A stretch of DNA of 64,000 nucleotides from Paenibacillus sonchi (GTDB lineage: Bacteria; Bacillota; Bacilli; Paenibacillales; Paenibacillaceae). Under the pieces are notes generated by a model. It was given only the letters and a program-made list of their open reading frames with translations. It made no database searches and was not told the origin of the DNA. Positions 45,375 through 55,677 of the stretch are shown piece after piece. A program made the position numbers and the translations under genes. Within the stretch, counting starts at the first letter, position 1; every line of letters starts with the position of its first letter. Location of the stretch: assembly GCF_016772475.1 (NCBI RefSeq), contig NZ_CP068595.1, forward strand, positions 1,488,001 through 1,552,000, in the 5' to 3' direction.

Positions 45375-46446
45375 TCATTTCTTATTCATTTTAAATCTCA
45401 GGAACAGCTCGTTATAGTGGGCGAGCATCCGCTTGCCGAGATTGTCGTAGACCTCCAGCCGGTCGGTAATTTCGGGGGCGGGTAGAAGCGGGTGTCCCCG
45501 GAGATCTCTTCGGGAAGCAGCTTCAGCGCCGGAACATTAGGGGTGGAATAGCCGACGTACTCCGCATTTTTGGCTGCAACGTCTGGCCGGAGCATGAAGT
45601 CGATGAACTTGTGCGCCCCTTCCACATTCACCGCCGTGCGCGGAATGACCATGTTGTCGAACCATTTGTTCGAGCCTTCCTTCGGCACCACATAGTCCAG
45701 CTTGTCGTTCTCGTCCATGATCTCCGAGGCATCGCCGGACCATACAATCCCGACTGCCGCTTCCTCATTCGCCAGCAGCATCTTGATCTCGTCGCCGACA
45801 ATCGCCTTCACATTGGGCGAGAGCCGGTTCAGCTTGGCCAGCGCTTCCTGCAGATGCTCCTCATTCTGGTCATTGACAGAATAATGCAAGCTGTTCAGCG
45901 CCATGCCCATGACTTCACGGGCTCCATCCACCAGAAAAATATTATTCTTCAGCCTGTTGTCCCATAGCGAATCCCAGCTGCTGAAATCCATGCCCTTGGT
46001 CATGTCCGGGTTGAAAATAATGCCGACTGTCCCCCAGAAATAAGGCACAGAGTAGACGTTGCCCGGGTCGAACGACAGATCCATAAACCGTGAATCGATA
46101 TTGGCCAGATTCGGGATTTTGCTTTTATCCAGCGGCAGCAGCAGATTCTCCTCCCGCATCTTGGCAATGGCGTAGTCGGACGGGACCACAACATCAAAGG
46201 TCGTTCCGCCCTGTTCGACCTTCGTCAGCATGGCCTCATTGGAATCAAAGGTCTGGTAGATGACCGTAATTCCCGTCTCTTTCTCGAACTGCTTCAGCAG
46301 TTCAGGCTCAATATAATCGCCCCAGTTATAGATGGTCAGCGTATTCCCCCGGAGTATCCCTCGGCTGAGTTCAGCCGGGACGCGAGGAACATCAGCCCGA
46401 AGGCCACAATAAGAATGGCCAGAAATGCATTAACCAGCTGCTTCAT
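45375..46446 (-). CDS. potD: Spermidine/putrescine ABC transporter substrate-binding protein PotD, two frameshifts
   Basis: Corrected length is about 357 residues. A membrane/secretion segment (MKQLVNAFLAILIVAFGLM) is followed by NTLTIYNWGDYIEPELLKQF and TTFDVVVPSDYAIAKM, the usual opening of polyamine-binding PotD. The frame breaks twice: at the C run 46346-46350 and at the G run 45474-45478. One extra base at each restores the family ending EITDRLEVYDNLGKRML, with a stop at 45375. There is no lipobox cysteine in the head, so it may be anchored by the uncleaved helix. The ATG overlaps the potC stop (ATGA). Confidence 0.9.
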
Positions 46447-47270
46447 CTAGGCACCCCCATTTCGGCGGCAGGCTCGGAAAGCGGACCCGCCGGACGGTTC
46501 TTGCGCCGGTTCAGGAAGTAATATCCGATGACCAGCAGGATGGTGAAGAGGAAGATCAGCGTCGACAGCGCGTTGATCGACAGCGACACGCCTTGCCGTG
46601 CCCGGGAGTAGATTTCCACCGACAGCGTGGAATATCCGTTGCCCGTAACGAAGAAGGTTACCGCAAAGTCATCCAGCGAATAGGTCAGAGCCATGAAAAA
46701 ACCGCTGAAAATCCCCGGTTTAATAATCGGCAAAACAACCTTCGTCAGCACATCACGGCGGCTGGCTCCCAGATCGCGGGCGGCATCGGTCAGCGTTGGG
46801 CTCATCTCCTGCAGATGCGGCAGGATCATCAGCACGGCAATCGGCACGCTGAACGCCACATGCGAGAGCAGCACAGAGGTGAAGCCCAGCTTAATGCCAA
46901 CAATCGTGAACAGGATGAGGAACGAGGCCCCGATGATCACATCCGGGCTGACGATCAGCACGTTGTTCAGCGAGAGCAGCGTGTTTTTGGCCCGGCGGCT
47001 GCGGACACGCTGAATCGCCAGCGCGCCGATGATTGCAATCAGCGTGGCAATCGCTGAAGACAGCAGCGCAATCACCAGCGTATTGATGACAATAATCATC
47101 AGTCTTGTATCCCCAAGCACCTCGCGGTAATAATCCAGCGTGAAGCTTTCGAACTTGTGCATCGTGCCCCCGCTGTTGAACGAGTAGTACATCAGATACA
47201 GAATCGGCGCATACAGCACGGCGAAGACCAGCACCAGATACAGGTTGGCAAATCCGTTTTTGTTCCTCAC
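46443..47270 (-). CDS. potC: Spermidine/putrescine ABC permease PotC
   Basis: 275 residues, six membrane helices. The coupling loop [20 protein letters not shown] and TYSLDDFAVTFFVTGNG are typical of PotC. Its start overlaps the potB stop by four bases, and its stop overlaps the potD start. A charged C-terminal tail (RRKNRPAGPLSEP) lies in the cytoplasm. Confidence 0.93.
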   Translation of the reverse strand: MRNKNGFANLYLVLVFAVLYAPILYLMYYSFNSGGTMHKFESFTLDYYREVLGDTRLMIIVINTLVIALLSSAIATLIAIIGALAIQRVRSRRAKNTLLSLNNVLIVSPDVIIGASFLILFTIVGIKLGFTSVLLSHVAFSVPIAVLMILPHLQEMSPTLTDAARDLGASRRDVLTKVVLPIIKPGIFSGFFMALTYSLDDFAVTFFVTGNGYSTLSVEIYSRARQGVSLSINALSTLIFLFTILLVIGYYFLNRRKNRPAGPLSEPAAEMGVPR

Positions 47271-48073
47271 TGGCGCACCCCTCTCCGCGAGCCGCCCGTC
47301 ACCAGCATGAACAGCGCCATAATGACGATCAGGAAGACGGCAACCGTAGAGCCCATTCCCCAGTCCTGCGTAACCAGAAAATGCTGCTCAATCGCAGTGC
47401 CCAGTGTAATAACCCGGTTGCCTGCGATGAGGCGTGTAATCATGAACAGCGACAAGGCCGGGATGAACACCGCCATGCAGCCGGAGCGCACCCCGGAGAT
47501 TGTCAGCGGAAAGATTACCCGCCTGAACGTCGTCCACCCGGAAGCGCCCAGATCACGCGCGGCATCCACCAGCGACAAATTCAGTTCCTCCAGGGCGCTG
47601 AAGATCGGCAGAATCATAAACGGGATAAAAATATACACTGACACAAACACAAAACTAAAGCCTGTAAATAGAATTTGCTGTTCCCCGAGGCCAAGCAGGC
47701 CAAAAAAATGATTGACTGGCCCAAAAGTTCCAAAGATACCGATGAATGCATATGTCTTCAGCAGCAGATTGATCCATGTCGGCAGAATGATCAGCAGCAG
47801 CCACAGCTGCTTATGCTTCGTCCGGGTCAGCAGATAGGCTGCGGGATAGGCTACCAGAAGCGAAAACAGCGTGATCAGGAACGCATACCAGAAGGAGTTA
47901 AGCATCATTTTCATATATACCGGCGTAAAGAAATTCACATAATTGTCCAGAGTGAGATGTCCGTCCAGATCAAACAGGGAATAATAGACCACCAGCAGCA
48001 CCGGAGCTATGACAAACAACGCGATCCACAAGTAGTAAGGGATGAGAAAATACGCTTTGCCCTTATTCTTCAT
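47267..48073 (-). CDS. potB: Spermidine/putrescine ABC permease PotB
   Basis: 268 residues from [35 protein letters not shown] and the coupling loop [20 protein letters not shown] are PotB-like. The longer frame upstream to 48361 is antiparallel noise over potA. The chosen ATG at 48073 overlaps the potA 3' end by 11 bases. Confidence 0.93.
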   Translation of the reverse strand: MKNKGKAYFLIPYYLWIALFVIAPVLLVVYYSLFDLDGHLTLDNYVNFFTPVYMKMMLNSFWYAFLITLFSLLVAYPAAYLLTRTKHKQLWLLLIILPTWINLLLKTYAFIGIFGTFGPVNHFFGLLGLGEQQILFTGFSFVFVSVYIFIPFMILPIFSALEELNLSLVDAARDLGASGWTTFRRVIFPLTISGVRSGCMAVFIPALSLFMITRLIAGNRVITLGTAIEQHFLVTQDWGMGSTVAVFLIVIMALFMLVTGGSRRGVRQ

Positions 48074-49187
48074 GGCTCTCCACCTCGCCGTAAGCTTCCA
48101 GACGTTTGTCGAATTCTTCCTCCGTTTCACCGAACCGCATGACATGAATCGCTTCCGGATCAAAATAAAGGCCGATTTCGCTGCCGACCTCCGCTTTGCG
48201 CGTGGAATGAACCAGCCACTCATGGCCGGATTCGTCGTAGCAGCTGATCTCGTAGTGCACACCCCGGAACAGCTGGGAATCCACGCGCACGCGCAGCTTG
48301 CCCTGTTCCAGCGCGGCAATCTCCAGGTCCTCGGGACGGATAACGATCTCCACCGCTTCATTGCGTCTTAGCCCTGCATCGACACATTCGAACCGGTGGC
48401 CGTTGAACTCCACCAGGTAGTCTTCGATCATGACGCCCGGCACAATATTCGACTCCCCGATGAAATCGGCCACGAAGCGGTTGATCGGCTCATCATAAAT
48501 ATCATTGGGCGTCCCGCTCTGCTCGATCCGTCCGCCGTTCATGACAAAGATCCAGTCCGACATCGCCAGCGCTTCTTCCTGGTCATGGGTCACAAAAATA
48601 AAGGTAATGCCCAGACGCTGCTGCATTTCCCGCAGAATATACTGCATCTCTGTACGCAGCTTCAAGTCCAGCGCCGACAGCGGCTCATCCAGCAGCAGCA
48701 CCTGCGGCTCATTCACGATGGCGCGGGCAATCGCCACACGCTGTCTTTGTCCGCCGGACATTTCATTGATAGCACGCTGCTCGTAACCTACCAGGTTCAC
48801 GAAGCGCAGCGCTTCCTGCACCTTGTGCGTGATCACATCTTTCTTAAGCTTCTTGATGCGCAGTCCGAAAGCCACATTCTCAAATACGTTCAGGTGCGGA
48901 AACAGCGCATAGTCCTGAAATACCGTATTGACCTGCCGCTCGTTGGCGGGAATGTGGTTGATGATTTGGCCGTTGAGATAAATAGAGCCTTTCGTCGGCT
49001 CGGCGAAACCGGCAATCAGCCGCAGAATAGTCGTCTTGCCGCAGCCCGAAGGGCCCAGCAAGGTATAGAATTTACCGCGTTCGATCTCGAAGCTGACGCC
49101 TTTTAATACAGGCTCTTCGTCGTCGTATTGTTTGATCACCTGGTCAAAGGAAATAATAGTGCCTTCCGGGGTAGCTATAGCTGACAA
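48063..49187 (-). CDS. potA: Spermidine/putrescine ABC transporter ATPase PotA
   Basis: About 374 residues. Walker [14 protein letters not shown], signature [15 protein letters not shown], Walker [15 protein letters not shown] and a C-terminal TOBE domain (about 290-365) identify PotA. The start is uncertain: AAGGGAGG abuts a TTG at 49187 with no spacing, and the well-spaced codon nine bases on is ATA at 49178 (reading [12 protein letters not shown]). A base error turning ATG into ATA, or rare ATA/TTG initiation, would explain this. First gene of potABCD. Confidence 0.92.
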   Translation of the reverse strand: MSAIATPEGTIISFDQVIKQYDDEEPVLKGVSFEIERGKFYTLLGPSGCGKTTILRLIAGFAEPTKGSIYLNGQIINHIPANERQVNTVFQDYALFPHLNVFENVAFGLRIKKLKKDVITHKVQEALRFVNLVGYEQRAINEMSGGQRQRVAIARAIVNEPQVLLLDEPLSALDLKLRTEMQYILREMQQRLGITFIFVTHDQEEALAMSDWIFVMNGGRIEQSGTPNDIYDEPINRFVADFIGESNIVPGVMIEDYLVEFNGHRFECVDAGLRRNEAVEIVIRPEDLEIAALEQGKLRVRVDSQLFRGVHYEISCYDESGHEWLVHSTRKAEVGSEIGLYFDPEAIHVMRFGETEEEFDKRLEAYGEVESHEE

Positions 49188-49481
49188 CCTCCCTTACCTT
49201 ATGTAATACAATCTATTTTACCCGCTTCTTGCGGGGGACAATCGAAGCGGGCCGGCTCAGCGTGTGTGCAAGCGACAATTCCTCCCATTCTTCGACAACC
49301 TTCCATAATATATAGCATAACGGATTAGTCCTATATATGCGATAGCATACACTGTTAAAAGCAGTCTGGAATCTTAACAAGTTCGTAAAATTTAAGAACC
49401 TCCCGGACTGTTTTGCGGTGCTATAATGAAAACGGCTGAAATTCATTTCATTTTAACCAACCTGAAAGAAGATGACCTCCA

Positions 49482-50582
49482 ATGAACGAAGGATTGCAGG
49501 ACCGTCTGGAGAAATTCGGACTGTCTTTATATATGATACGTGTTACTCTGGCAGCTTCACTCTCCTGGCTGGCAGTACATACGCTGTATGGGGACAGCTA
49601 TTTATACTTCGCCCCGCTGGCGGCGATTCTGATTACACAGGGGAGCGTCAAGGCCTCTCTGGAAAAAGGGGTTTACCGCATGACCGGCATTGTGCTCGGC
49701 GGCATTGTCAGCCTGGTTGTGGGGCGGTTCTTCGATGTAGGAGCCCTTTCCATTCTGCTGATGCTTCTGATCGGCATCGGAGTCGCAACAGCCTGCCGGA
49801 TCAATATCCAGGCCATCTCCCAGGTCGGTGTAACCTCTGTACTGGCACTCACCTTCTATAATGATCATTATATCGAGTGGCGGGTCGCTGAAACGCTTAT
49901 CGGTGTAGTCATTGCTCTAATCATCAATATGATTATCGTCCCGCCCAAGGGGTTCGTCAAGGTTAAGGGCTTGGCTCTGGAAGGCGGCCTGCTGCTGGCG
50001 GATGCCCTAAGCGGCCAGACCGGCGGCGGACGGGAAGCCATCCAGGCGGGAGACGCCCTGACACGCTCCGCTTCACTGCTGGCGAAGAGCGAGCTGCAGC
50101 AGAAGGAGCTGCATTATACCTTAACCCATTACCATTGCCGCAATGAGCTGCGCGGACTGACACAGACAACGGCCCATCTTAAAAAAATCCACTCGTATGT
50201 AAAAGAGATTCGTGCGGAAATCGCACTGCTGCCCGCACATTATGCCGCAGCCGACTGGATGGCGGAGGTGGTCACAGCCACCGCAGACTGTATCGCCCTT
50301 TACGGGACGAAGACACTGTCGGATGCCGAATGCCAGCGTTCGCTTCCCGAATCGCTGCGCCGGGCGCGCGATCTTCAACTCGCCTGGTTCTCCGAGCTGC
50401 AGGGGCAATGCTCCCTCACCTCCATCCGCGATCTCGGCGCGGTGTTCTCCCACCTGAACCGGGTGCTGGAAGAAATCGAGCAAGCCGACTATGTAGTGAT
50501 GTCAGCCGCGCCGCAAAAGGCTAAAGCCGGAGCCGCACACGCTGTACGCTTCATTCAAAAGGGACTCTCCCACAAGCTTTAA
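49482..50582 (+). CDS. FUSC/aromatic acid exporter family membrane protein
   Basis: 366 residues. An N-terminal block of about six membrane helices (SLSWLAVHTLYGDSYLYFAP then LAAILITQGSVKASLEKGVY) is followed by a cytoplasmic helical domain (about 170-366). This resembles FUSC/ArAE-type proteins proposed to export aromatic acids. The substrate is not known. The ribosome site is weak (GAAAGAAGATG). It is divergent from potABCD; the 49188-49481 gap shows no other gene. A terminator overlaps its end. Confidence 0.82.
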   Translation: MNEGLQDRLEKFGLSLYMIRVTLAASLSWLAVHTLYGDSYLYFAPLAAILITQGSVKASLEKGVYRMTGIVLGGIVSLVVGRFFDVGALSILLMLLIGIGVATACRINIQAISQVGVTSVLALTFYNDHYIEWRVAETLIGVVIALIINMIIVPPKGFVKVKGLALEGGLLLADALSGQTGGGREAIQAGDALTRSASLLAKSELQQKELHYTLTHYHCRNELRGLTQTTAHLKKIHSYVKEIRAEIALLPAHYAAADWMAEVVTATADCIALYGTKTLSDAECQRSLPESLRRARDLQLAWFSELQGQCSLTSIRDLGAVFSHLNRVLEEIEQADYVVMSAAPQKAKAGAAHAVRFIQKGLSHKL

Positions 50583-50602
50583 GCTTGGGAGCGTCCTTTT
50601 TT
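50562..50602 (+). terminator. Terminator overlapping the end of the FUSC-type gene
   Basis: GGGAC-TCTCCCA-CAAGCTT and AAGCTTGGGAG-CGTCC pair, followed by TTTTTT. The left arm is inside the coding sequence. Confidence 0.85.
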
Positions 50603-50952
50603 AATTTATCGCTCTCATCTCTCACACTATCAGTTTGCCCTCTGTTTCATGCCCCTTTACCCTGCTTCAAGCCCTACATACTGCCGTCCCAGCCTCCTAT
50701 ATTCTCCTGTAAATCTGAAATTCAATATGCGTAATTTAATTATAAATTCATTTTATTTACAAAAAATCAACAATTACCTACATTATTCAATATTTATAGT
50801 CAAAATCAATTATTCCAGTTGAAAATTCGCTACTTAAGTACTAGAATTAAGGTTGTTTGCAGAAGTTATTTTTGGACATCGTACCAGTATTGACCACTTT
50901 TTTGTCGATTACAGTCGATTTAATTTGTCTCTTACTGAGTATATATCATTGA
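50603..50952. other. AT-rich gap upstream of the riboswitch
   Basis: No gene or clear repeat is seen. TTGACC near 50892 may be a -35 element for the riboswitch transcript, but no convincing -10 partner is found. Confidence 0.3.
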
Positions 50953-51048
50953 TCTATTCCTAAAGGAAACTGTCCGAAAGGGCAGGACGCAAAGCCATGG
51001 GCCTAAGAGCGCAATTGCTGCATTTATGGTCGCCAGGCTGCCAATAGA
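50953..51048 (+). promoter_or_regulatory. Cyclic-di-GMP-I (GEMM) riboswitch
   Basis: TCTATT/AATAGA close P1. The P2 hairpin CTGTCC-GAAA-GGGCAG has a GNRA loop and is followed by GACGCAAAGCCATGGGCCTAA, the hallmark of GEMM-I aptamers, and a third stem ending CGCCAGGCTGCC. A perfect dyad GATATCCCGGGATATC at 51064-51079 may be part of the expression platform. The next gene is the FapA-like protein at 51150. Confidence 0.88.
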
Positions 51049-51149
51049 GACGCCATTTGGTCGGATATCCCGGGATATCGCATCACGGCTCCATGATGTT
51101 CTTTTCTGTACAGATACCATTGATTATACGAAAAAGTGAGGTTACGAGA

Positions 51150-53034
51150 ATGCCGCAGCATACCATCGAACGTTCACGGTACGAGTTCATTGCTTCCATG
51201 CTTCTTGGGAAGACCGATCTCTTGAATCTTTACTCTGTGGATCCTCAGACGTTTGGCGGAACAGACGAAGCTAAGAATGGTGTCATCATTATCCAGAATA
51301 ATGAAATCTTCATCACTCCGCCTCTGTCCGGCGGCAAACCGGCTGTAATCTCCGCGATCCATCCTGTTGTGTTGAAGATTAACGGTCAAGTCATCACGGG
51401 CCCGACTCCAATTACCTCTGCAGATGACCTCACCTGGGAGATTTGCGAGAAACCGCAATACCAGATTACAGTGTCCGATGATAAGCTCAAAGTATACTTT
51501 ACCCTTTACCGCGCTGAAAGGTATGCCTGGAATCTCGTCAACAATCCGGCCTCAGCCTTTGTTACTGTCCGCGCGGAGATGAACCGGGAAATGCTGTTAT
51601 CCACCCTCTCCATAGAACGGATTATAGCCGGATTTGAGAAGAGCCCTATAGTCAGCAGTCTCAATATCCCTGCGCTATACGAGGAGCTGAATAATCCTAC
51701 CTACCTTCCCGTGTGTATTGCTGAAGGCAAGGCTCCTGTGCCAGGGACAAATGCGAGTCTGGAACTGCTGTTTCAGCAGAAAATAGAGAATCAATTCAAG
51801 TCGATGGACGATTCCGCCCAGGAAACAGGCTGCCCGGAATTCTTCATGGTGCAGGAAGGCGAAGTGTTTGCGAAGAAACTGCCCCCACAGAAGGCCTTCC
51901 CGGCTTTGATGTATATGGCGGTGTACTTCCGCCGCCGCCGCCGCAGGACCTCACCCTGTTCTCCTCCCCCTGCGCAGCGATGCTTCCGGGCGGGGAGATC
52001 AAGGCCTGCCGCAAAGGCAGACCACGCATAACCGGAAGCGGAACCTTTGTAAAAACAATAGATTTCCCCCAAACGTTCCCCGTTCCGCATAGTGACAGTG
52101 AAGCCGGAGGTACCCTGATGTTTCCTGGGGATGTTATCGCTGCTCATGATTTAAGCAGGAACACGGTTATTGAGGCTTTGGGCAATGTTTATATTTTTGG
52201 TGATGTGCGCAATTCCCGGATCGCTGCTACAGGCAGCATATTTATCAGCGGCAAGGTTGTAGACAGTGAGCTGTACGCCGGGGGATATGGGGCCACACAT
52301 AACCGCCTGTGCAGCTTCACCGAACTGGTGGCGAAGGAAGTAGCGGGACTGAGGGAAGCCGCCAGACACCTTGCCGAGACGGTCGAGTCAACGGTGCAGA
52401 CAGTGAAATACGGGCTGGTCATCATGCTGCTGCTGGAGAGTAAATATGCTCATCTTCCCCGTATGATCCGTGACATGCAGGAGCTGTTATCAGGCATGAG
52501 TACTGATTATCCTCAGGATACCAAAATCCTGAAGCATCTGATGGAGTTTTTTTGAATCCCGGACAGTTTACCGACCAGATTACCGATGCGGGTATAGGCT
52601 CTTTTCTGAGCCTGCTGAAGAACCTGGCCCAGAGCATCTGCCAGATGCAGGAGGAACGGGTCCGGATCGATATCGCCGGGTCACATGACAGTATTATCAA
52701 ATCCGGCGGGGATGTCCATATTCATGGAGATGGAGTTTCCCGGAGCCAACTGCATTCGGCTGGCGATATTTATTTTGCGAAGAATAGCTCCATGTCTACT
52801 GATTCTACCATGGAAGCAGCCGGAACGATTCATGCACGCAGCGTCGGCGGGGAATCCATTGGCAAATCGCTGCTCGTTGCAGGCCGGCAAATCATTGCAC
52901 ATACCATCAGTAATGCTTCTGTGACAATAGGCGGATATTCCCTGGAGATTACTGACCCGATTGAAAATATCGCATTTACGGCCAAAAGCCTGCAACAGAA
53001 ATACGGGAGAGCGGCATCCTCTTCAAGCGAGTAA
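51150..53034 (+). CDS. FapA-family (DUF342-like) polymer-forming protein, two frameshifts
   Basis: Corrected length is about 628 residues. The region GLPGFDVYGGVLPPPPPQDL then SSPCAAMLPGGEIKACRKGR is typical of FapA/DUF342 proteins. C-terminal right-handed beta-helix repeats follow, such as VIEALGNVYIFGDVRNSRIA and SGGDVHIHGDGVSRSQLHSA. The frame breaks at the C run 51882-51886 and at the T run 52547-52553; one extra base at each gives one continuous protein. The family is linked to surface polymer, polar or flagellar functions. Control by the c-di-GMP riboswitch upstream is likely. A terminator follows at 53079. Confidence 0.85.
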
Positions 53035-53078
53035 TCAGCGGAATCCTACATATAGCCTTACCGGAAAAGGTACACATA

Positions 53079-53126
53079 CAGAAAGACCCTGCCGGGCCGC
53101 GTGGCGGCATCCGGCAGGGTCTTTCC
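53079..53126. terminator. Bidirectional terminator between fapA-like and flavin reductase genes
   Basis: AAAGACCCTGCCGG and CCGGCAGGGTCTTT form a 14-bp perfect stem with A and T flanks, serving both convergent genes. Confidence 0.9.
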
Positions 53127-53133
53127 CGTGCTT

Positions 53134-53736
53134 TTAAGACTCGTATTGCGGTCTCTCCATATCGAACGTCCGGCCAACCGCCGCATACGAAGCTCCCGCG
53201 AGACGGCTTACCGGCTTCAGCTTGGCCGCATCAATACGTCCGTTATGGATCAGCTCATCCTCTACATAGAAACACAGCACTTCTCCGATGATCATATCGC
53301 AGTGTCCCAGCTCCACATGCCGCGTAAGCCGGCACTCCATGGCAACCTTACATTCCTCTATACGCGGAACCCGGACCATTTGCCCGGGCACCGGCGTCAG
53401 TCCGGCCAATTCCAGCTCGCTGACGCCTTCCGGGGCGTTGATCGAGGTGTGGTTAATCGCAGCCACATTATCCTCGTCCACAATATGCACCACAAACTCC
53501 CCATTGCCCAAAATGTTGCTTGCAGTGTGCTTCATCTCTCCGGTTGCCTTACGCACACAGGAGAACATAATCATCGGCGGTTCATCATTCACAATATTAA
53601 AAAAACTGAACGGTGCGGCATTCACCACGCCTTGTTCATTGATTGAGGTTACAAAAGCAATCGGCCGGGGGATAATGCTTCCGATCAAAAGCTTGTAATT
53701 GTCATGCGCCGATTGTGCTGAAGCAGCGATATACAT
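53134..53736 (-). CDS. Flavin reductase-like domain protein
   Basis: 200 residues. YKLLIGSIIPRPIAFVTSIN then VVNAAPFSFFNIVNDEPPMI is the family FMN-binding signature. Members reduce flavins or act as flavoproteins with unknown substrates. AAGGAGGTG lies before the ATG. It follows the EamA gene by 15 bases and is probably cotranscribed with it. Confidence 0.9.
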   Translation of the reverse strand: MYIAASAQSAHDNYKLLIGSIIPRPIAFVTSINEQGVVNAAPFSFFNIVNDEPPMIMFSCVRKATGEMKHTASNILGNGEFVVHIVDEDNVAAINHTSINAPEGVSELELAGLTPVPGQMVRVPRIEECKVAMECRLTRHVELGHCDMIIGEVLCFYVEDELIHNGRIDAAKLKPVSRLAGASYAAVGRTFDMERPQYES

Positions 53737-53750
53737 AAAAACACCTCCTT

Positions 53751-54635
53751 CTAATGTGTAGGACGCCTAACGGCTTTCTTGAAGTTAACCAAAACGATGC
53801 TGCCCACAATAAGCAGCAGGCCGACCACCAGATTAAGCGTGATCCGCTCATGCAGCAGCACCACACTTGAACCGATGGAGATCAGCGGAATCAGAAAGGT
53901 GAAGGAACCAACCTTGCCGGCCTCCCCTTCCTTGATGAGACTGAAATACACCATCCAGCCCAGGGCAATCACAAACACAGAAATAAACAGCGTGTTCACG
54001 ATAAAAGCCGTGTTCCAGGTTATATCCGTCCAGCTCTCGGCCGCCGAACCGGCTGCCAGCAGAACAAGGCCCCCGATCATGATCTGCATGGCGGTCATCC
54101 ACAGCATATCCACCCGCGCCGCATTGCGTTTCGTATAGACGGTGGCAAAAGCCCAGCTGAGCGCACTGGCCAGAGCAAGCACAATGCCCTGAACAGAAAT
54201 GCTCCCGGTAAAGCCGCCGATGCTGAGTGAGGCTACACCGAGGAATCCGAGCACGAGACCGGCCAGCTTCAGCCCATACATGCTCTCACCCAGCCAGAGC
54301 CAGGCGAAAATACCAAGCAGCACCGGCTGCAGAAAGACAATGGCGGAGAACAGGCCGGAAGGCACATACTGCAGGCCAATGGTCTGGAAGCCATAATAGA
54401 AGACGATACTAAGGAAAGCCGACACCAGATACACCGGCCACAGCCGCTTGAACTGAAGCTCCTTCAGTTTCGGCAGGGCTGCTGCGATCAGAATTACACC
54501 GGCGATCACGGTGCGTATCCCGGCAAACAACAGCGGCGGAGCGTAATGTAAAGCGATTTTGGAAAGAGGCCAATTAATGCCCCAGACGATGACCAGAAAG
54601 ATAAGCAAGGCTATGGTTTTTCTCTGCTGCTGCAT
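53751..54635 (-). CDS. EamA-family (DMT) transporter
   Basis: 294 residues with about ten membrane helices in two EamA repeats. LIFLVIVWGINWPLSKIAL starts the first; ALSWAFATVYTKRNAARVD the second. The substrate is likely a metabolite or amino acid for export. AGGTG precedes the ATG. It is divergent from the LysR gene, so that regulator is a plausible controller of this gene and the flavin reductase. Confidence 0.9.
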   Translation of the reverse strand: MQQQRKTIALLIFLVIVWGINWPLSKIALHYAPPLLFAGIRTVIAGVILIAAALPKLKELQFKRLWPVYLVSAFLSIVFYYGFQTIGLQYVPSGLFSAIVFLQPVLLGIFAWLWLGESMYGLKLAGLVLGFLGVASLSIGGFTGSISVQGIVLALASALSWAFATVYTKRNAARVDMLWMTAMQIMIGGLVLLAAGSAAESWTDITWNTAFIVNTLFISVFVIALGWMVYFSLIKEGEAGKVGSFTFLIPLISIGSSVVLLHERITLNLVVGLLLIVGSIVLVNFKKAVRRPTH

Positions 54636-54730
54636 TTATTCACCTCTTGTTCTATTTTCATACCAATGATACAGTAAAACCAGTTATAATTGAAATGAAT
54701 TATTATTATAAGGGGCATACCAAAACTGTT

Positions 54731-55642
54731 ATGAACAACACTCAGATCCGTTTGTTTGTCAGCATTGCCGAGAGCGGCAGCTTCACGAAAGCCGGACTGG
54801 ACATGAATATGACCCAGCCTGCGGTCAGCCGGGCCATCTCCGCGCTGGAGGCGGAGCTTGCGGTGAAGCTGCTGCTGCGCGACCGGCGCAGCGGGCTGAT
54901 GCTCACTGATATCGGCAAGCGTATCCTTGTTATTTTCCGGGAGATCCTGATCGGGTATGACAAAGTAGAGCAGGAAATTTCCGCCGAAAAGGGGCTGGAG
55001 AAGGGACTGATCCGCATCGGGGCGTTTCCGGTAGCTTCGGCGCATCTGGTCCCCAAGATTATCCGCTCCATCGCTTCAAGCTACCCAGAGATTGAGATCA
55101 GGCTGTACGAAGGGACTGTCGCCGAGGTGAAAGAATGGCTGGAGGCGCGGATCATTGACGTAGGGCTGATCATTCCTCCGGATGGAGACTTCGACTTTGT
55201 TCCGCTCTTCCGGGAAAAGCTGTATGCCGTGCTGCAGGACGACCATCCGCTCCGGCACAAGGCTGTCATTTGCGTGAAGGACCTGGAAGATGAGCCGATG
55301 CTGATCTGCAGATCCGGCTATGAACCGCCGGTAGTCGATTTATTCCAGAGAGGCGGCAGCAAGCTGAATGTGAAATATGAGGTCAGCAGCTATCTGACCG
55401 CCCTCAATATGGTCAAGGAAGGGCTGGCTGTGGGCGTAATGTCCCAGCTCTCGCTGCTGTCGCTTCCTCCCGGCGTGATCATCCGGGAGCTGGCTCCTGA
55501 TGCCTACCGTGATATTCATCTGGCGGTGAACTCGCTTGCCGAGGCATCGATTGCCGTCAGGCTGTTCATCGAGACTGCCCTGCGGCTGACCGCCGGTCCG
55601 GATACCGCTGTACCGCCCGTAATTCAAGCCGGGCAAATGTAG
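54731..55642 (+). CDS. LysR-family transcriptional regulator
   Basis: 303 residues. The N-terminal winged helix reads IRLFVSIAESGSFTKAGLDM then NMTQPAVSRAISALEAELAV. The C-terminal substrate-binding domain begins ...GLIRIGAFPVASAHLVPKII. Of several ATGs, 54731 is chosen because it starts at the family boundary; AAGGGGC lies upstream at a loose spacing. It is divergent from the EamA gene and followed by an aldo/keto reductase gene. Confidence 0.9.
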   Translation: MNNTQIRLFVSIAESGSFTKAGLDMNMTQPAVSRAISALEAELAVKLLLRDRRSGLMLTDIGKRILVIFREILIGYDKVEQEISAEKGLEKGLIRIGAFPVASAHLVPKIIRSIASSYPEIEIRLYEGTVAEVKEWLEARIIDVGLIIPPDGDFDFVPLFREKLYAVLQDDHPLRHKAVICVKDLEDEPMLICRSGYEPPVVDLFQRGGSKLNVKYEVSSYLTALNMVKEGLAVGVMSQLSLLSLPPGVIIRELAPDAYRDIHLAVNSLAEASIAVRLFIETALRLTAGPDTAVPPVIQAGQM

Positions 55643-55677
55643 CTGGGGAGATTGAACGATATAAGGAGGGAATTGAT

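Noticed and set aside
44993..45394. Open frames encoding LRGYGVTG peptide repeats
   Set aside because: The peptides only reflect the 8-bp repeat read in shifting frames; no ribosome site or family similarity.
6663..52553. Programmed ribosomal frameshifting as the cause of the broken frames
   Set aside because: Too many unrelated genes are affected, most at simple runs without slippery heptamers or downstream stimulators.
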